Positions 48,091 through 60,513 of a stretch of 64,000 nucleotides of DNA are shown here, in pieces. The DNA is from Leifsonia sp. Root112D2 (GTDB taxonomy: Bacteria; Actinomycetota; Actinomycetes; Actinomycetales; Microbacteriaceae): positions 2,659,480-2,723,479 of the forward strand of contig NZ_LMCU01000001.1 of the NCBI RefSeq assembly GCF_001424905.1. Reading direction: 5' to 3'. The number at the start of each line of letters is the position of its first letter. The first letter of the stretch is position 1. The notes under the pieces are model-generated. The model saw nothing but the letters and a program-made list of their open reading frames with translations. It searched no databases and was not told the origin of the DNA. The position numbers and the translations under genes are program-made.

Positions 48091-50463
48091 ATGGCGCAGA
48101 CGCCGGGCCGGGACGGCCTGACCAGCGCGCAGGTGGCAGAGCGCCATGCCTCGGGCAGGGGCAACGATGTCGCCCAGCCCACCTCTCGAACCGTTGCAGA
48201 CATTCTGCGCGAGAACGTCTTCACGCTGTTCAACGGCATTCTCACGGCGTGTTTCATCGCCATCGCGCTGCTGGGTGATCTGCGCGACGGCTTCTTCTTC
48301 GGCGTGGTCGTCGTCAACGCGCTCATCGGCATCGTTCAGGAGCTGCGCGCCAAGATCGTGCTTGATAAGGCTGCGCTGCTCGCCGCGCCCGAAGCCACCG
48401 TCAAGCGCGACGGAGTCGTGACGAGCGTGCCCCTCGCCTCGGTAGTGCTCGACGACCTGTTGGTGCTGCGCCCCGGCGATCAGCTTCCGGCGGATGCCCG
48501 CATCGTCGAGAGCGTCGGGCTCAGCATCGATGAATCCCTGCTGACGGGGGAGTCGGAGCCCGTCGTCAAAGACGTTGATGCCCAGGTGCTCTCCGGATCA
48601 CACGTGCTCGCGGGCACCGGCTACGCGGTGGTGACGGCCGTCGGTGCCGACTCCTATGCGCACAGGCTCACTGCCCAGATTCGCAGGCATTCGCTTGTGC
48701 ATTCGGAGTTGCGGCACGCGACCAATCGCATCCTCGTCTATATCTCCTGGATTCTCGGCCCGCTCATTCTGATCACGCTCGTCGGTCGAATTTTCACCTA
48801 TGGCGGCTGGCACGAGTTGTGGTTGCAGGATCGGTGGCGGCACGCGGTGGTCGACGTGGTGGCGAGCGTGGTCGGCATGATTCCCGAGGGACTGGTGCTG
48901 TTGATCAGCCTGGCGTTCGGGGTGGCCGCCGTGCAGCTCGCCCGGCGCAAGGTGCTCGTGCAGGAACTTGCAGCCGTGGAGGTGCTCGCCCGCGTCGATG
49001 TGCTCTGCCTCGACAAGACCGGCACCCTGACCACCGGGGAACTCACCTTTGATCGAATCGTGGAGTTGCCCGGCGTGCCTCTCGAATCCTCTGAACTCGC
49101 TCTCGCGGCGTTCGGTGCGGATGATGCGGCCAATGCCACCGCACGCATCCTCTCCGAGCATTTCCGGGCCGAGGGCATTCAGGTCGAGCGCCGCGTGCCG
49201 TTCTCCTCGAGCGCCAGGTTCAGCGGCGTCTCGCTCGTGGTCGACGGGGTCACAACCGGATGGCTGCTCGGCGCTCCCGAGAGGCTGCTCGAAGCGCATC
49301 CTGCGGAACTGGCGCAGGCCACTTCTCTCGCGGCCCTGGGGCACCGTACCCTCGCGCTCGTACGCTGTGCCGACGGCCTGCCCGATTCGACGCTCCTGCA
49401 GCCCGAGGCACCGAGCCTGACGCCGGCGGCGCTGATCGCGTTTCGTGAGACGGTGCGCGCCGAGGCACCCGCGACGCTACGCTATTTCGCCGAGCAGGGC
49501 GTGCGCGTGGTCATCATGTCGGGAGACAGCCCCGTCACGGTCTCTGCCGTTGCCGACTCCCTCGGCCTGGGCGGTCGGACCGCCGACGCTGCTGCTCTCG
49601 CCGACGAAACGGCGCTGCAAGAGGCTCTCGGCGATACGAATGCCTTCGGTCGCGTCGCACCGGAGCAGAAGAGATCCGCCGTGGAGATTATGCAGCGCCT
49701 CGGGCACACCGTCGCAATGACCGGAGATGGCATCAACGATGCCCTGGCGATCAAAAGCGCCGATCTCGGCATCGCGATGGGAACCGCTTCCGCGGCGACC
49801 AAGGCCGTTTCACGACTTGTGCTGCTCGACGACCGCTTCGACCGCCTGCCCGACGTGCTTGCGCTCGGCCGCCGGGTCATAGCGAACGTGGAGCGCGTCG
49901 CCAACATCTTTCTGGCCAAGACCGTCTACGGCATCGTGCTCGCACTTGTCAGTGCCATCGTGCTGTGGCGGTTCCCCTTTCTGCCCCGGCAACTCACCCT
50001 GGTCTCGACCCTGGCGATAGGCATTCCGTCGTTCGTTCTCGCCCTCACTCCCAACCGGCGCATCTACCAACCGGGTGTGTTGCGCCGGGTGCTGCTGTAT
50101 TCCATTCCGACGGGATTCATCGCGGCGGCAACGTGCATCATCGCCTACATTCCCCTGCACAGCACTTTGGCCCCGGATGCCGCACGCAGCGCGACAACGC
50201 TCGCCCTGTTCTGCGTCTCCCTCTGGATCGTCTGTGTGCTCGCCCGCCCGCTGAGCTTGGCCCGCATTGCCCTGCTCGCGGCGATGGCCATCGCCTTCCT
50301 ACTCGTGTGCGTGCTGCCGTTCACGCGCGCATTCTTCGAGATGACGGTGTTCGTCGACGCGGCGTTGGGCTATGCCCTCGTCGTCGGGATCGCCGGTTCA
50401 CTCGGCATCGAGTTCTTCTATCGCTTTGCCCGCAGACACGGTCTGGTCTTCGACAGAGTCTGA
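48091..50463 (+). CDS. CtpE-like P-type cation ATPase
   Basis: 790 residues, about 10 membrane helices. Phosphorylation motif CLDKTGTLTTGE with Asp308, actuator loop LLTGESEPV near 152, hinge GRVAPEQKRS and MTGDGINDALAIKSADLGIAMG near 545. Helix 4 carries GMIPEGLVLLISLAFG and the following RRKVLVQELAAVEVLARVD, which resemble M. tuberculosis CtpE, a calcium transporter. No heavy-metal-binding N-terminal domain or CPC motif, so copper/zinc export is unlikely. Start ATG 48091, 4 bp after the DUF3159 stop. Confidence 0.88.
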   Translation: MAQTPGRDGLTSAQVAERHASGRGNDVAQPTSRTVADILRENVFTLFNGILTACFIAIALLGDLRDGFFFGVVVVNALIGIVQELRAKIVLDKAALLAAPEATVKRDGVVTSVPLASVVLDDLLVLRPGDQLPADARIVESVGLSIDESLLTGESEPVVKDVDAQVLSGSHVLAGTGYAVVTAVGADSYAHRLTAQIRRHSLVHSELRHATNRILVYISWILGPLILITLVGRIFTYGGWHELWLQDRWRHAVVDVVASVVGMIPEGLVLLISLAFGVAAVQLARRKVLVQELAAVEVLARVDVLCLDKTGTLTTGELTFDRIVELPGVPLESSELALAAFGADDAANATARILSEHFRAEGIQVERRVPFSSSARFSGVSLVVDGVTTGWLLGAPERLLEAHPAELAQATSLAALGHRTLALVRCADGLPDSTLLQPEAPSLTPAALIAFRETVRAEAPATLRYFAEQGVRVVIMSGDSPVTVSAVADSLGLGGRTADAAALADETALQEALGDTNAFGRVAPEQKRSAVEIMQRLGHTVAMTGDGINDALAIKSADLGIAMGTASAATKAVSRLVLLDDRFDRLPDVLALGRRVIANVERVANIFLAKTVYGIVLALVSAIVLWRFPFLPRQLTLVSTLAIGIPSFVLALTPNRRIYQPGVLRRVLLYSIPTGFIAAATCIIAYIPLHSTLAPDAARSATTLALFCVSLWIVCVLARPLSLARIALLAAMAIAFLLVCVLPFTRAFFEMTVFVDAALGYALVVGIAGSLGIEFFYRFARRHGLVFDRV

Positions 50464-50475
50464 CGTTTCGATGAT

Positions 50476-50505
50476 AGAATTTATCTCGACGTCAAGATAA
50501 ATTCT
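50476..50505. promoter_or_regulatory. 30-bp dyad, probable operator upstream of acnA
   Basis: AGAATTTATCT at 50476-50486 and AGATAAATTCT at 50495-50505 are perfect complements. The middle CGACGTCA adds three more pairs with one mismatch, so 14 of 15 positions are symmetric. It is AT-rich in a GC-rich chromosome and has no T-run, which favours a protein-binding site over a terminator. It lies 130-159 nt before the acnA start. Confidence 0.7.
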
Positions 50506-50539
50506 TGGCCGCGGTCTGGCGCATGTCGCCGCACGGCAC

Positions 50540-50551
50540 TTAGGTTAGCCT
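50540..50551. promoter_or_regulatory. IdeR/DtxR-box-like half site upstream of acnA
   Basis: TTAGGTTAGCCT matches the first 12 bases of the 19-bp iron box TTAGGTTAGSCTAACCTAA; the second half is not kept. It overlaps the best -35 candidate (TTAGGT) for a TACTGT at 50564. Aconitase is an iron-sulfur enzyme, so iron control is plausible but the site is weak. Confidence 0.35.
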
Positions 50552-50634
50552 TGCTGGCACGCATACTGTCCGGCCGCGAATATTGAGGAACAGGGCCGGG
50601 TCATCCGTCGCCCGTCAATGAGGAAGAGGGCGCT

Positions 50635-53445
<2,811 letters not shown>

Positions 53446-53484
53446 TCCATTGCACGTGCAGACTGCGCGCATAGACTCGAAACC

Positions 53485-55413
53485 ATGAGCATCCTCGAGT
53501 CGATCCATGGTCCCCGTGACCTGGATCGACTCACGAAGAAGCAGCTGGTCACGCTCGCAGCGGAGATCCGCGACTTCCTCGTGGCGAACGTCTCGAAGAC
53601 CGGTGGACACCTCGGCCCCAACCTCGGAGTCGTCGAGATGACGATGGCCATCCACCGGGTTTTCGATTCGCCGCGCGATGCTGTTGTTTTCGACACGGGG
53701 CACCAGTCATATGTGCACAAGTTGCTGACCGGACGGCAGGATTTCAGCCATCTGCGTCAAAAAGACGGCCTGGCAGGGTATCCGCAACGTTCCGAGTCCG
53801 AGCACGACATCGTCGAAAGCTCACATGCCTCCAGCTCGCTCTCGTGGGCCGACGGCATCTCGCGGGCCTTTGCCATGACCGGGCAAGACGACCGGCACGT
53901 CGTGGCGGTCGTGGGGGATGGCGCTCTCACGGGCGGTATGACGTGGGAGGCGCTGAACAACATCAGCGACGACAACACCCGCAAGCTCATCATCGTCGTC
54001 AACGACAACGGCCGTTCCTATGCCCCGACGATCGGGGGAATGGCTCGATTCCTGAATACGGTGCGCACGAGGCGTGGCTATCGCGACCTGTACCACCGGA
54101 GTCGGCGTCTCTTCGATCATCTGGGCACACCCGGTCGCGCCTTCTACCGCGGGGTGCGTGGGGGTTTGCACGGCTTCCTCAGCCGTTTTACCAACAATGA
54201 GGCCCTGTACTCGAACCTCGACATCAAGTACATCGGCCCCATCCAGGGTCACGACATCGAGGCCATGGAAGAGGCGCTGCGCCAGGCCAAGGGCTACGGC
54301 GCGCCGGTCATCGTGCACGCCATCACCCAGAAGGGGCGCGGCTACGAACCGGCCCTGCGCGACGCGGCAGACCAGTTCCATGCCGTCGGGCAGATCGACC
54401 CCGAAACAGGTGAGCCGATCGGTGAGCCTGGCTCGGCCTCGTGGACCGATGTCTTCGCCGAGGAGATGCTGCACCTCGCCGAAAGCAATGATCGCCTCGT
54501 GGGCATCACGGCGGCGATGCTGCGCCCCACCGGCCTTCACCTCTTCGCCGAACGATTCCCCACCCGGGTGCACGACGTCGGCATCGCCGAGCAGCACGCC
54601 GTGACGAGCGCGGCCGGCCTCGCGTTCGGCGGCATGCACCCCGTCGTGACCATGTATGCCACCTTCATGAATCGCGCCTTCGACCAGGTAATGATGGATG
54701 TCGCGCTGCACCACGCCGGTGTCACGTTCGTTCTCGACAGGGCCGGTGTCACCGGTCCGGACGGCCCCAGTCACCACGGCATCTGGGACCTGGCCATTCT
54801 GCAGGCCGTGCCGCACATCCGCATCGCCGCGCCGAGGGATGCCCCGCGTCTGCGAGAAGAGCTCGCTGAGGCCGTCGCCGTGGGCGACGCCCCCACCGTG
54901 GTGCGCTACCCCAAGGGTGGCATCGGCTCAGACATCCCCATGCTGCGTCGACTCGATGACGGCGTCGATGTGCTGACAGAGGCCGAGGGCAAAGACGTGC
55001 TGATCGTCGCGGTTGGTCCCATGACCCGACTCGGGCTCGAGGTCGCAGAGCGCCTTGCGGCGCAGGGCATCGGGGCAACCGTCGTCGATCCGCGCTGGGT
55101 CATCCCCGTGCCGAAGAGCGTCGTGACGCTTGCCGGGGAGCACCGCATCGTGGTCACGATCGAGGACGGCATCCGCGTGGGTGGCATCGGAACCCGCGTT
55201 CGACAGGATCTTCGTGCGGCCGGCATCGACACCGCCGTCGATGAACTCGGCCTTCCCGACGAGTTTCTGGAGCACGCCGGGCGTGATCAGATCCTGGCGG
55301 ATGCCGGGCTCACGGCGCAACAGATCGCCCGCGATCTCGTCGCGCAGGTACTCGGCAGCAGGATCCCCGTCGCGCGGCCGCTGGCGCAGCGCATGAAGAG
55401 CAGCCACGGCTGA
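53485..55413 (+). CDS. dxs: 1-deoxy-D-xylulose-5-phosphate synthase
   Basis: First enzyme of the MEP isoprenoid pathway; condenses pyruvate and glyceraldehyde-3-phosphate with thiamine diphosphate. 642 residues. ThDP motif GDGALTGGMTWEALNN...NDNGRSY, N-terminal KTGGHLGPNLGVVE, FDTGHQSYVHK, and DRAGVTGPDGPSHHG in the pyrimidine domain. The catalytic glutamate is in VHDVGIAEQHAVT. TAGACT lies 7 nt before ATG 53485, so it is probably leaderless, and 40 bp separate it from acnA. Confidence 0.97.
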   Translation: MSILESIHGPRDLDRLTKKQLVTLAAEIRDFLVANVSKTGGHLGPNLGVVEMTMAIHRVFDSPRDAVVFDTGHQSYVHKLLTGRQDFSHLRQKDGLAGYPQRSESEHDIVESSHASSSLSWADGISRAFAMTGQDDRHVVAVVGDGALTGGMTWEALNNISDDNTRKLIIVVNDNGRSYAPTIGGMARFLNTVRTRRGYRDLYHRSRRLFDHLGTPGRAFYRGVRGGLHGFLSRFTNNEALYSNLDIKYIGPIQGHDIEAMEEALRQAKGYGAPVIVHAITQKGRGYEPALRDAADQFHAVGQIDPETGEPIGEPGSASWTDVFAEEMLHLAESNDRLVGITAAMLRPTGLHLFAERFPTRVHDVGIAEQHAVTSAAGLAFGGMHPVVTMYATFMNRAFDQVMMDVALHHAGVTFVLDRAGVTGPDGPSHHGIWDLAILQAVPHIRIAAPRDAPRLREELAEAVAVGDAPTVVRYPKGGIGSDIPMLRRLDDGVDVLTEAEGKDVLIVAVGPMTRLGLEVAERLAAQGIGATVVDPRWVIPVPKSVVTLAGEHRIVVTIEDGIRVGGIGTRVRQDLRAAGIDTAVDELGLPDEFLEHAGRDQILADAGLTAQQIARDLVAQVLGSRIPVARPLAQRMKSSHG

Positions 55414-55474
55414 CATTTTTTCGCTCTGGCACGCGAATGTCGAATCTTCCCCTCACCGAACGACGCTCTGACGT

Positions 55475-55493
55475 ATCGGGCGTCTCGCCCGAT
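55475..55493. terminator. Hairpin between dxs and the YciI gene
   Basis: ATCGGGCG-TCT-CGCCCGAT, 8-bp stem with a 3-base loop, 62 bp after the dxs stop and 42 bp before the YciI start. It could end the dxs transcript; no T-run follows. Confidence 0.5.
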
Positions 55494-55534
55494 CATGAAA
55501 ATCGACACTGAGAAGTAGAACCGAGGAGAGAACC

Positions 55535-55864
55535 ATGCGATACATGCTGTTCATCTGCACCGACCCGACCGGAGAGGAATACACGCCGGAGGGCGACAAC
55601 ATTCAGGAATGGGTATCCGAACTCGACGCACGCGGCGCCGCGGTGATCGGCGACAGGCTGCGACCTGCTGCAGACGCCGTGACCGTGCGTGTGCGCGGCG
55701 GTCGCCGTCTCGTCACGGACGGTCCCTTCACCGAGTCGAAGGAGCTGATAGCCGGCTTCGACGTTATTGAGTGCGAGACGCTCGATGACGCGCTCGACAT
55801 CGCCGCGCGGCATCCGATGGCGCGCTTCGGTCGAGTAGAGGTGCGGGCGTTCTGGCCCCTGTGA
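55535..55864 (+). CDS. YciI-family protein (DGPF type)
   Basis: 109 residues. YCII-like alpha/beta-barrel monomer with the signature VTDGPFTESKELIAGFDVIE and the start MRYMLFICTDP. These proteins are small, often next to ECF sigma factors, and no activity is proven for most. Strong GAGGAGAGAACC before ATG 55535. It stands alone between a hairpin and a terminator. Confidence 0.88.
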   Translation: MRYMLFICTDPTGEEYTPEGDNIQEWVSELDARGAAVIGDRLRPAADAVTVRVRGGRRLVTDGPFTESKELIAGFDVIECETLDDALDIAARHPMARFGRVEVRAFWPL

Positions 55865-55876
55865 TTGAGACGCGGT

Positions 55877-55902
55877 AGCGCCCCGCGCGAGAGCGGGGCG
55901 CT
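55877..55902. terminator. Bidirectional terminator, 10-bp GC stem
   Basis: AGCGCCCCGC-GCGAGA-GCGGGGCGCT, perfect stem, between the YciI gene and the end of the convergent beta-oxidation gene (stop at 55909). Confidence 0.85.
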
Positions 55903-55908
55903 GCCGTC

Positions 55909-58044
55909 CTATTCCGTGCCGCGAATCAGCGGGTGATGGAAAGTATCGCCGAATGCGCGCTGGCTGGCACCGACTCGGTCGAGATACGGCGTCACTCCGC
56001 CCATCTGGAACGGGTAGCCGGCGCCCAGGATGAGACACAGGTCGATGTCCTCGGCCGCGTGCACAACGTCGTCCTCGAGCATGCGGTGCACCTCGTCGGC
56101 CAGGCCGTCTTCGACGCGGCGCAGGAATTCTTCGCCCGTCATCGGGGAGGTTCCGCCCGCGACGATCTGAACGGCCTTCTTATCGAAGCCTTTGATCTTG
56201 CCCTTGGAATCACGCTCGAGAACCGTGCCGTACTCGGCAAGTTTGTGCAGGTTCTCGCTGGCGAAGAAGCGCTCGGGGAAGGCGGCATGGTGAGTGTCGA
56301 GCACGTGGGCGCCGACCTTGAGGCCCACCAATTCGAGAAGTTCGAACGGTGACATCGGCAGTCCGAGTGGGGCGAGTGCTCCATCAACCACCTCGAACGG
56401 CGTTCCGGTGTCCACCGCGTGCATCGCTTCGCCGAGCACCTTGGCGAGCACGCGATTCACGACGAATCCGGGAGTATCTCTGGTGATCACGGCGTTCTTG
56501 CGCAGCGTGGCGGCGATCACCATGGCTGTCGACAGCGTTGCGTCATCCGTTGCCGGTGCGTTGACCACCTCGATCAGCGGCATGACCGCCACCGGGTTGA
56601 AGAAGTGAAAGCCGATCAGACGCTCGGGGTTCTTCAACTTCGCACCGATCTTCTCGACCGACAGCGATGAGGTGTTTGTGGCGAGCACGGCCTCGGGGGA
56701 GACGTACTGCTCGATCTCGGCGAAGACGTTCTGCTTCACCTCGAGTTCCTCGAAGACGGCCTCGATGACCCAGTCGGCATCGGAGAACTGCGCTTTGTCT
56801 GTCGTTCCCGTCACGAGTGCCTGAAGTCGGTTGGCCTCATCGGCGCTGACACGCCCCTTGTCTTTGAGCTTGCCGATCTCATCGTGGATGTATGCCACGC
56901 CCTTGTCCACGCGCGCCTGGTCGAGGTCGGTGATGACAACGGGCACCTGCAGGCGGCGCACGAACAGCAGAGCGAACTGGCTGGCCATAAGGCCTGCTCC
57001 GATCACGCCGACCTTGCTGATCTTCTTCGCCAGGGCCTTGTCAGGCGCGCCTGCCGGTCGTTTGGCGCGTTTCTGTACGAGGTTGAAGGCGTAGATGCTC
57101 GCGCGGAACTGATCGCCGGAGATCAGTGTTGAGAGCGCCTCGTCCTCTCGCTCAAAGCCTTCGGCCTTCGTGCCGCTCTTGGCGGCCTTGAGGAGCTCCA
57201 GGGCGGTGTACGGGGACTTCGGGATGGTTCCGATACGGCCCTCGAGCATCTTGCGGGCGATGCCTGTGGCGGCATCCCACTTGACCATGCGTTCCACCTT
57301 GCCGGGCTCGTTCGGTCGCTTGACCTTCGTGGCGCCCGTGATGACGCCCTCGGCCCAGCGAATCGAATCCTCGAGAAAGTTCGCGGAGTCGAACATGACA
57401 TCGGCGATGCCCAGCTCGAGCGCATCGGCGCCCTTGAGCGTGCGATTGTTCTTGAGCGGGTTCTCGATGACGACCTTGAGCGCATTCTCGATGCCGATGA
57501 GGTTCGGCAGCAGGTATGCACCACCCCAGCCGGGAATAATACCGAGGAACACCTCCGGAAGCGCGATGGCGGGCACGTTCGCGTCGATGGTTCGGTAGTT
57601 CGAGTTGAGCCCGATTTCGAGCCCGCCACCGAGCGCGAGCCCGTTGATGAAGCAGAACGAGGGCACGCCCATGTCACCGAGCTTGCCGAGCACGTGGTGG
57701 CCCAGCTGCGCCATCTGCTTCGCTATCGCCTTGCTCGGAATGTCGCTGACCTTGCTCAGGTCGGCGCCCGCCGCGAGAATGTACGGCTTGCCGGTGATGG
57801 CGACGCCGGAGATCTCCCCGCGAGCCGCGCTTTCGCGTACGCCGTCAAGTACTGCCTCAAGTTCGATGAGCGTCGCCGGACCAATGGTGTTCGGCCGGGT
57901 GTGGTCGCGGCCGTTGTCGAGCGTCACGAGCGCGAGTGGCTTGCCTGCGCGCAACGGCACATCCCGCACGAACGAGTGCGTGACGACCTCATCGTCTGAG
58001 AGCGCGAGCAGGGAGCTGAAGTCGATCGTCGAGTAGTCGGTCAT
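55909..58044 (-). CDS. fadB: Multifunctional 3-hydroxyacyl-CoA dehydrogenase / enoyl-CoA hydratase (FadB-type)
   Basis: 711 residues. The N-terminal crotonase domain (residues 30-240) has oxyanion segments YILAAGADLSKV and LALGGGLEIGLNSNYR and the catalytic-glutamate region LPEVFLGIIPGWGG. The NAD-binding 3-hydroxyacyl-CoA dehydrogenase begins near 335: VGVIGAGLMASQFALLF, then ATNTSSLSVEKI, and the catalytic histidine in IGFHFFNPVAVMPLIEVV. Two C-terminal HCDH repeats follow. ATG 58044 with GAAAGG. Downstream of and almost touching the thiolase gene (2 bp), the usual beta-oxidation operon; both act on acyl-CoA. Confidence 0.94.
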   Translation of the reverse strand: MTDYSTIDFSSLLALSDDEVVTHSFVRDVPLRAGKPLALVTLDNGRDHTRPNTIGPATLIELEAVLDGVRESAARGEISGVAITGKPYILAAGADLSKVSDIPSKAIAKQMAQLGHHVLGKLGDMGVPSFCFINGLALGGGLEIGLNSNYRTIDANVPAIALPEVFLGIIPGWGGAYLLPNLIGIENALKVVIENPLKNNRTLKGADALELGIADVMFDSANFLEDSIRWAEGVITGATKVKRPNEPGKVERMVKWDAATGIARKMLEGRIGTIPKSPYTALELLKAAKSGTKAEGFEREDEALSTLISGDQFRASIYAFNLVQKRAKRPAGAPDKALAKKISKVGVIGAGLMASQFALLFVRRLQVPVVITDLDQARVDKGVAYIHDEIGKLKDKGRVSADEANRLQALVTGTTDKAQFSDADWVIEAVFEELEVKQNVFAEIEQYVSPEAVLATNTSSLSVEKIGAKLKNPERLIGFHFFNPVAVMPLIEVVNAPATDDATLSTAMVIAATLRKNAVITRDTPGFVVNRVLAKVLGEAMHAVDTGTPFEVVDGALAPLGLPMSPFELLELVGLKVGAHVLDTHHAAFPERFFASENLHKLAEYGTVLERDSKGKIKGFDKKAVQIVAGGTSPMTGEEFLRRVEDGLADEVHRMLEDDVVHAAEDIDLCLILGAGYPFQMGGVTPYLDRVGASQRAFGDTFHHPLIRGTE

Positions 58045-58046
58045 CG

Positions 58047-59243
58047 CTACGCCTTTCCGTTCCAGTTGGGGTTCTCCCAGATGACGCTGCCGCCCTGGCC
58101 AAGGCCGACGCACATGGCCGTGAGCCCGAACCGCACCTCGGAATGTTCAGCGAACTGTGCCGCCAGCTGAATCATGAGGCGAACACCGGATGCCGCGAGC
58201 GGATGACCGATGGCGATCGCCCCGCCCCAGAGGTTGACGCGGGGGTCCTCGTCGTCGATGCCGAAGTGGTCGAGGAACGAGAGCACCTGAACGGAGAACG
58301 CCTCGTTGAGCTCGAACAGGCCGATGTCGTTGATCGACAGGCCGGCCCTGCGCAGCGCCTTCTCGGTGGACGGCACCGGACCCAGTCCCATGATCTCCGG
58401 ATCGACGCCGGCGAAGGCGAAGCCCACCATGCGCATCTTCGGCGTGAGACCAAGCTCCTTCGCCGCGTCACCGCTGGCGAGCAGACTGACCGTGGCCCCG
58501 TCAGTGAGTGGCGACGAGTTGCCGGCCGTCACACGCCCGTGCGGGCGGAACGGGGTCTTGAGGGTGGCGAGCCCTTCCATCGTGGTCTCGGGGCGCATTC
58601 CCTGATCCTCGGTCGCCAGGCCCCAGCCAGCCTCACTGCGCAGCGCGACAGGAATGAGATCGGGCTGGATCTTGCCGGCCGCGTATGCGGCGGCGACCTT
58701 CTGCTGGCTGAGCATGCCAAAGCGATCGGCGCGCTCCTTGGTGAGATGAGGAAAGCGATCGTGGATGCGCTCGGCGGTGTTGCCCATGTTCAGCGCGTCG
58801 GCGCTGACCATTCTCTCCGAAAGGAAGCGGGGGTTCGGGTCCGCGCCGAAGCCCATCGGGTGATGCCCCATGTGCTCTACGCCTCCGGCAATGCCCAGAT
58901 CGTATGCACCGAAGCCGATGCCCGATCCGATGGTCGTCACACTCGTCATGCCGCCCGCGCACATGCGGTCGATGGCGAAACCGGGAACCGACTTCGGCAG
59001 GCCGGCGAGCAGCGCCGCCGTGCGACCGAGGGTCAGGCCCTGATCGCCCTGCTGTGTCGTGGCGGCAACGGCCACCTCGTCGACGCGATCCTTCGGCACA
59101 TTCGGGTTGCGCTCGAGCAGCCCGATGATGGCCTTGACCGCCAGATCGTCCGCGCGGGTGTTCCAGTACATACCCTTTTCGCCAGCCCGTCCGAACGGGG
59201 TACGAACCCCGTCGACGAAGACGACTTCAGCTCTCTCGGCCAC
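58047..59243 (-). CDS. fadA: Acetyl-CoA C-acyltransferase (thiolase)
   Basis: Last step of beta-oxidation: cleaves 3-ketoacyl-CoA with CoA. 398 residues. Nucleophile cysteine in AIDRMCAGGMTSV, histidine in NEAFSVQ-type block ELNEAFSVQVL, GHPLAASGVR, and the C-terminal CVGLGQGGSVIWE cysteine motif. GTG start at 59243 with GGGAGG upstream on this strand; TAGGAT near 59272 is the likely -10. First gene of the two-gene operon. Confidence 0.95.
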   Translation of the reverse strand: MAERAEVVFVDGVRTPFGRAGEKGMYWNTRADDLAVKAIIGLLERNPNVPKDRVDEVAVAATTQQGDQGLTLGRTAALLAGLPKSVPGFAIDRMCAGGMTSVTTIGSGIGFGAYDLGIAGGVEHMGHHPMGFGADPNPRFLSERMVSADALNMGNTAERIHDRFPHLTKERADRFGMLSQQKVAAAYAAGKIQPDLIPVALRSEAGWGLATEDQGMRPETTMEGLATLKTPFRPHGRVTAGNSSPLTDGATVSLLASGDAAKELGLTPKMRMVGFAFAGVDPEIMGLGPVPSTEKALRRAGLSINDIGLFELNEAFSVQVLSFLDHFGIDDEDPRVNLWGGAIAIGHPLAASGVRLMIQLAAQFAEHSEVRFGLTAMCVGLGQGGSVIWENPNWNGKA

Positions 59244-59316
59244 GATGCCTCCCTATTGTGAATCGCTTCCGATCCTAGGGTTGGTGGCTGAGAGCGACCG
59301 TATCGTTTGCCTGAAT

Positions 59317-60513
59317 CTACGAATCGGATTCGGAGGCGGCCTGCGCCTTTTGGCTGGCTTCCACAAAAGCTGCGCCGAGCGCCTCTGCACAGCTGTCGAT
59401 CTGCCAGGGGCGGGCATCCGCTGCGACAAGGGCGGCGGCAATCGAGGCGGTGTCGAATTCGGCGGGCGGCGCCCAGCACAGTCGTCGCAGCGTCTCGGGA
59501 AGCAGGAGGTTTTCGACCGGGATGGCGCGTTCCTCGGAGATCTTCGATAACACGAGTCGTGCCTGCTTGAGGCGCGCGTCCGCTTCGGGGTTGCGATCAG
59601 ACCAGGAGCGGGGAGGCGGGATGCTCTCGCCGTGTGCGCGCAACACGGGAAGATCACTCGTACTCATGCCGTTCTCGATCGCGGCCCACCAGCGATCGAT
59701 ATCCGTGCGACTCGCGCGACCGTTGAACGCCTTCAACTCCGCGAGTTGCTTCTTGGTCGTCGGCATGGCGAGCGCCGCGGCGGTCAGCGAGGCATCCGGT
59801 ACGAGTCGACCGGGGGAGAGATCACGCTCACGCGCCAGCTCGTCGCGGGAACGCCAGAGTTCGCGTGCCACCGCCAGCGAACGCAAGCCCTTGATGGCGT
59901 GCACCCCCGAGAGGCGACGCCATGGCTCGGCCCGCGGTGGTTTGACCGCGCGACTCAGTTCCGCCTGGAACTCCTGGTTCGCTATCTCGGTCTTGTCCGA
60001 ATCGTCCAGCAACCCCACCATGACGTCGCGAAGATCGACCAGCAACTCCACATCGAGTGCCGCATATGTCAGCCACGACTGCGGCAATGGGCGCGTCGAC
60101 CAGTCGGCCGCCGAGTGTTCCTTGGCGAGGTGGATGCCGAGCAGCTGCTCAACGACGGTGCCGAGGCCGACGCGCGGCAGGCCGAGCAGTCGCGCGGCGA
60201 GTTCGGTGTCGAAGATGGTGTGCGGATCGAGACCGACCTCGCGCAGGCAGGCCAGGTCCTGGCTTGCAGCGTGCAGAATCCATTCGTCGTCGGCGAGTGC
60301 GGCATTGAGCTCATCGAAACGACCGATGGCGGGAGGATCGAACAGAAACGTGCCGGCCTCGCGCCGATAGATCTGGATCAGGTACGCCCGTTGCGAGTAG
60401 CGAAAACCGGATGCCCGCTCCGCGTCCACCGCGAGAGGCCCGGTACCCGCGGCCAGGGTTTCGATCGCCGCGAAATAGCCTTCGCGGGTATCGATGGTCT
60501 CGCGCTCAGCCAC
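59317..60513 (-). CDS. rnd: Ribonuclease D
   Basis: 3'-5' exoribonuclease of the DEDD family, trims tRNA and other RNA. 398 residues. Exo I VDAERASGF (D, E), Exo II HAASQDLACL (D), Exo III YAALDVELLVDL (tyrosine and D). HRDC domain near residues 205-285 (LSGVHAIKGLRSLAVARELWR). GTG start at 60513 overlaps the DUF3000 stop by 8 nt. Confidence 0.94.
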   Translation of the reverse strand: MAERETIDTREGYFAAIETLAAGTGPLAVDAERASGFRYSQRAYLIQIYRREAGTFLFDPPAIGRFDELNAALADDEWILHAASQDLACLREVGLDPHTIFDTELAARLLGLPRVGLGTVVEQLLGIHLAKEHSAADWSTRPLPQSWLTYAALDVELLVDLRDVMVGLLDDSDKTEIANQEFQAELSRAVKPPRAEPWRRLSGVHAIKGLRSLAVARELWRSRDELARERDLSPGRLVPDASLTAAALAMPTTKKQLAELKAFNGRASRTDIDRWWAAIENGMSTSDLPVLRAHGESIPPPRSWSDRNPEADARLKQARLVLSKISEERAIPVENLLLPETLRRLCWAPPAEFDTASIAAALVAADARPWQIDSCAEALGAAFVEASQKAQAASESDS

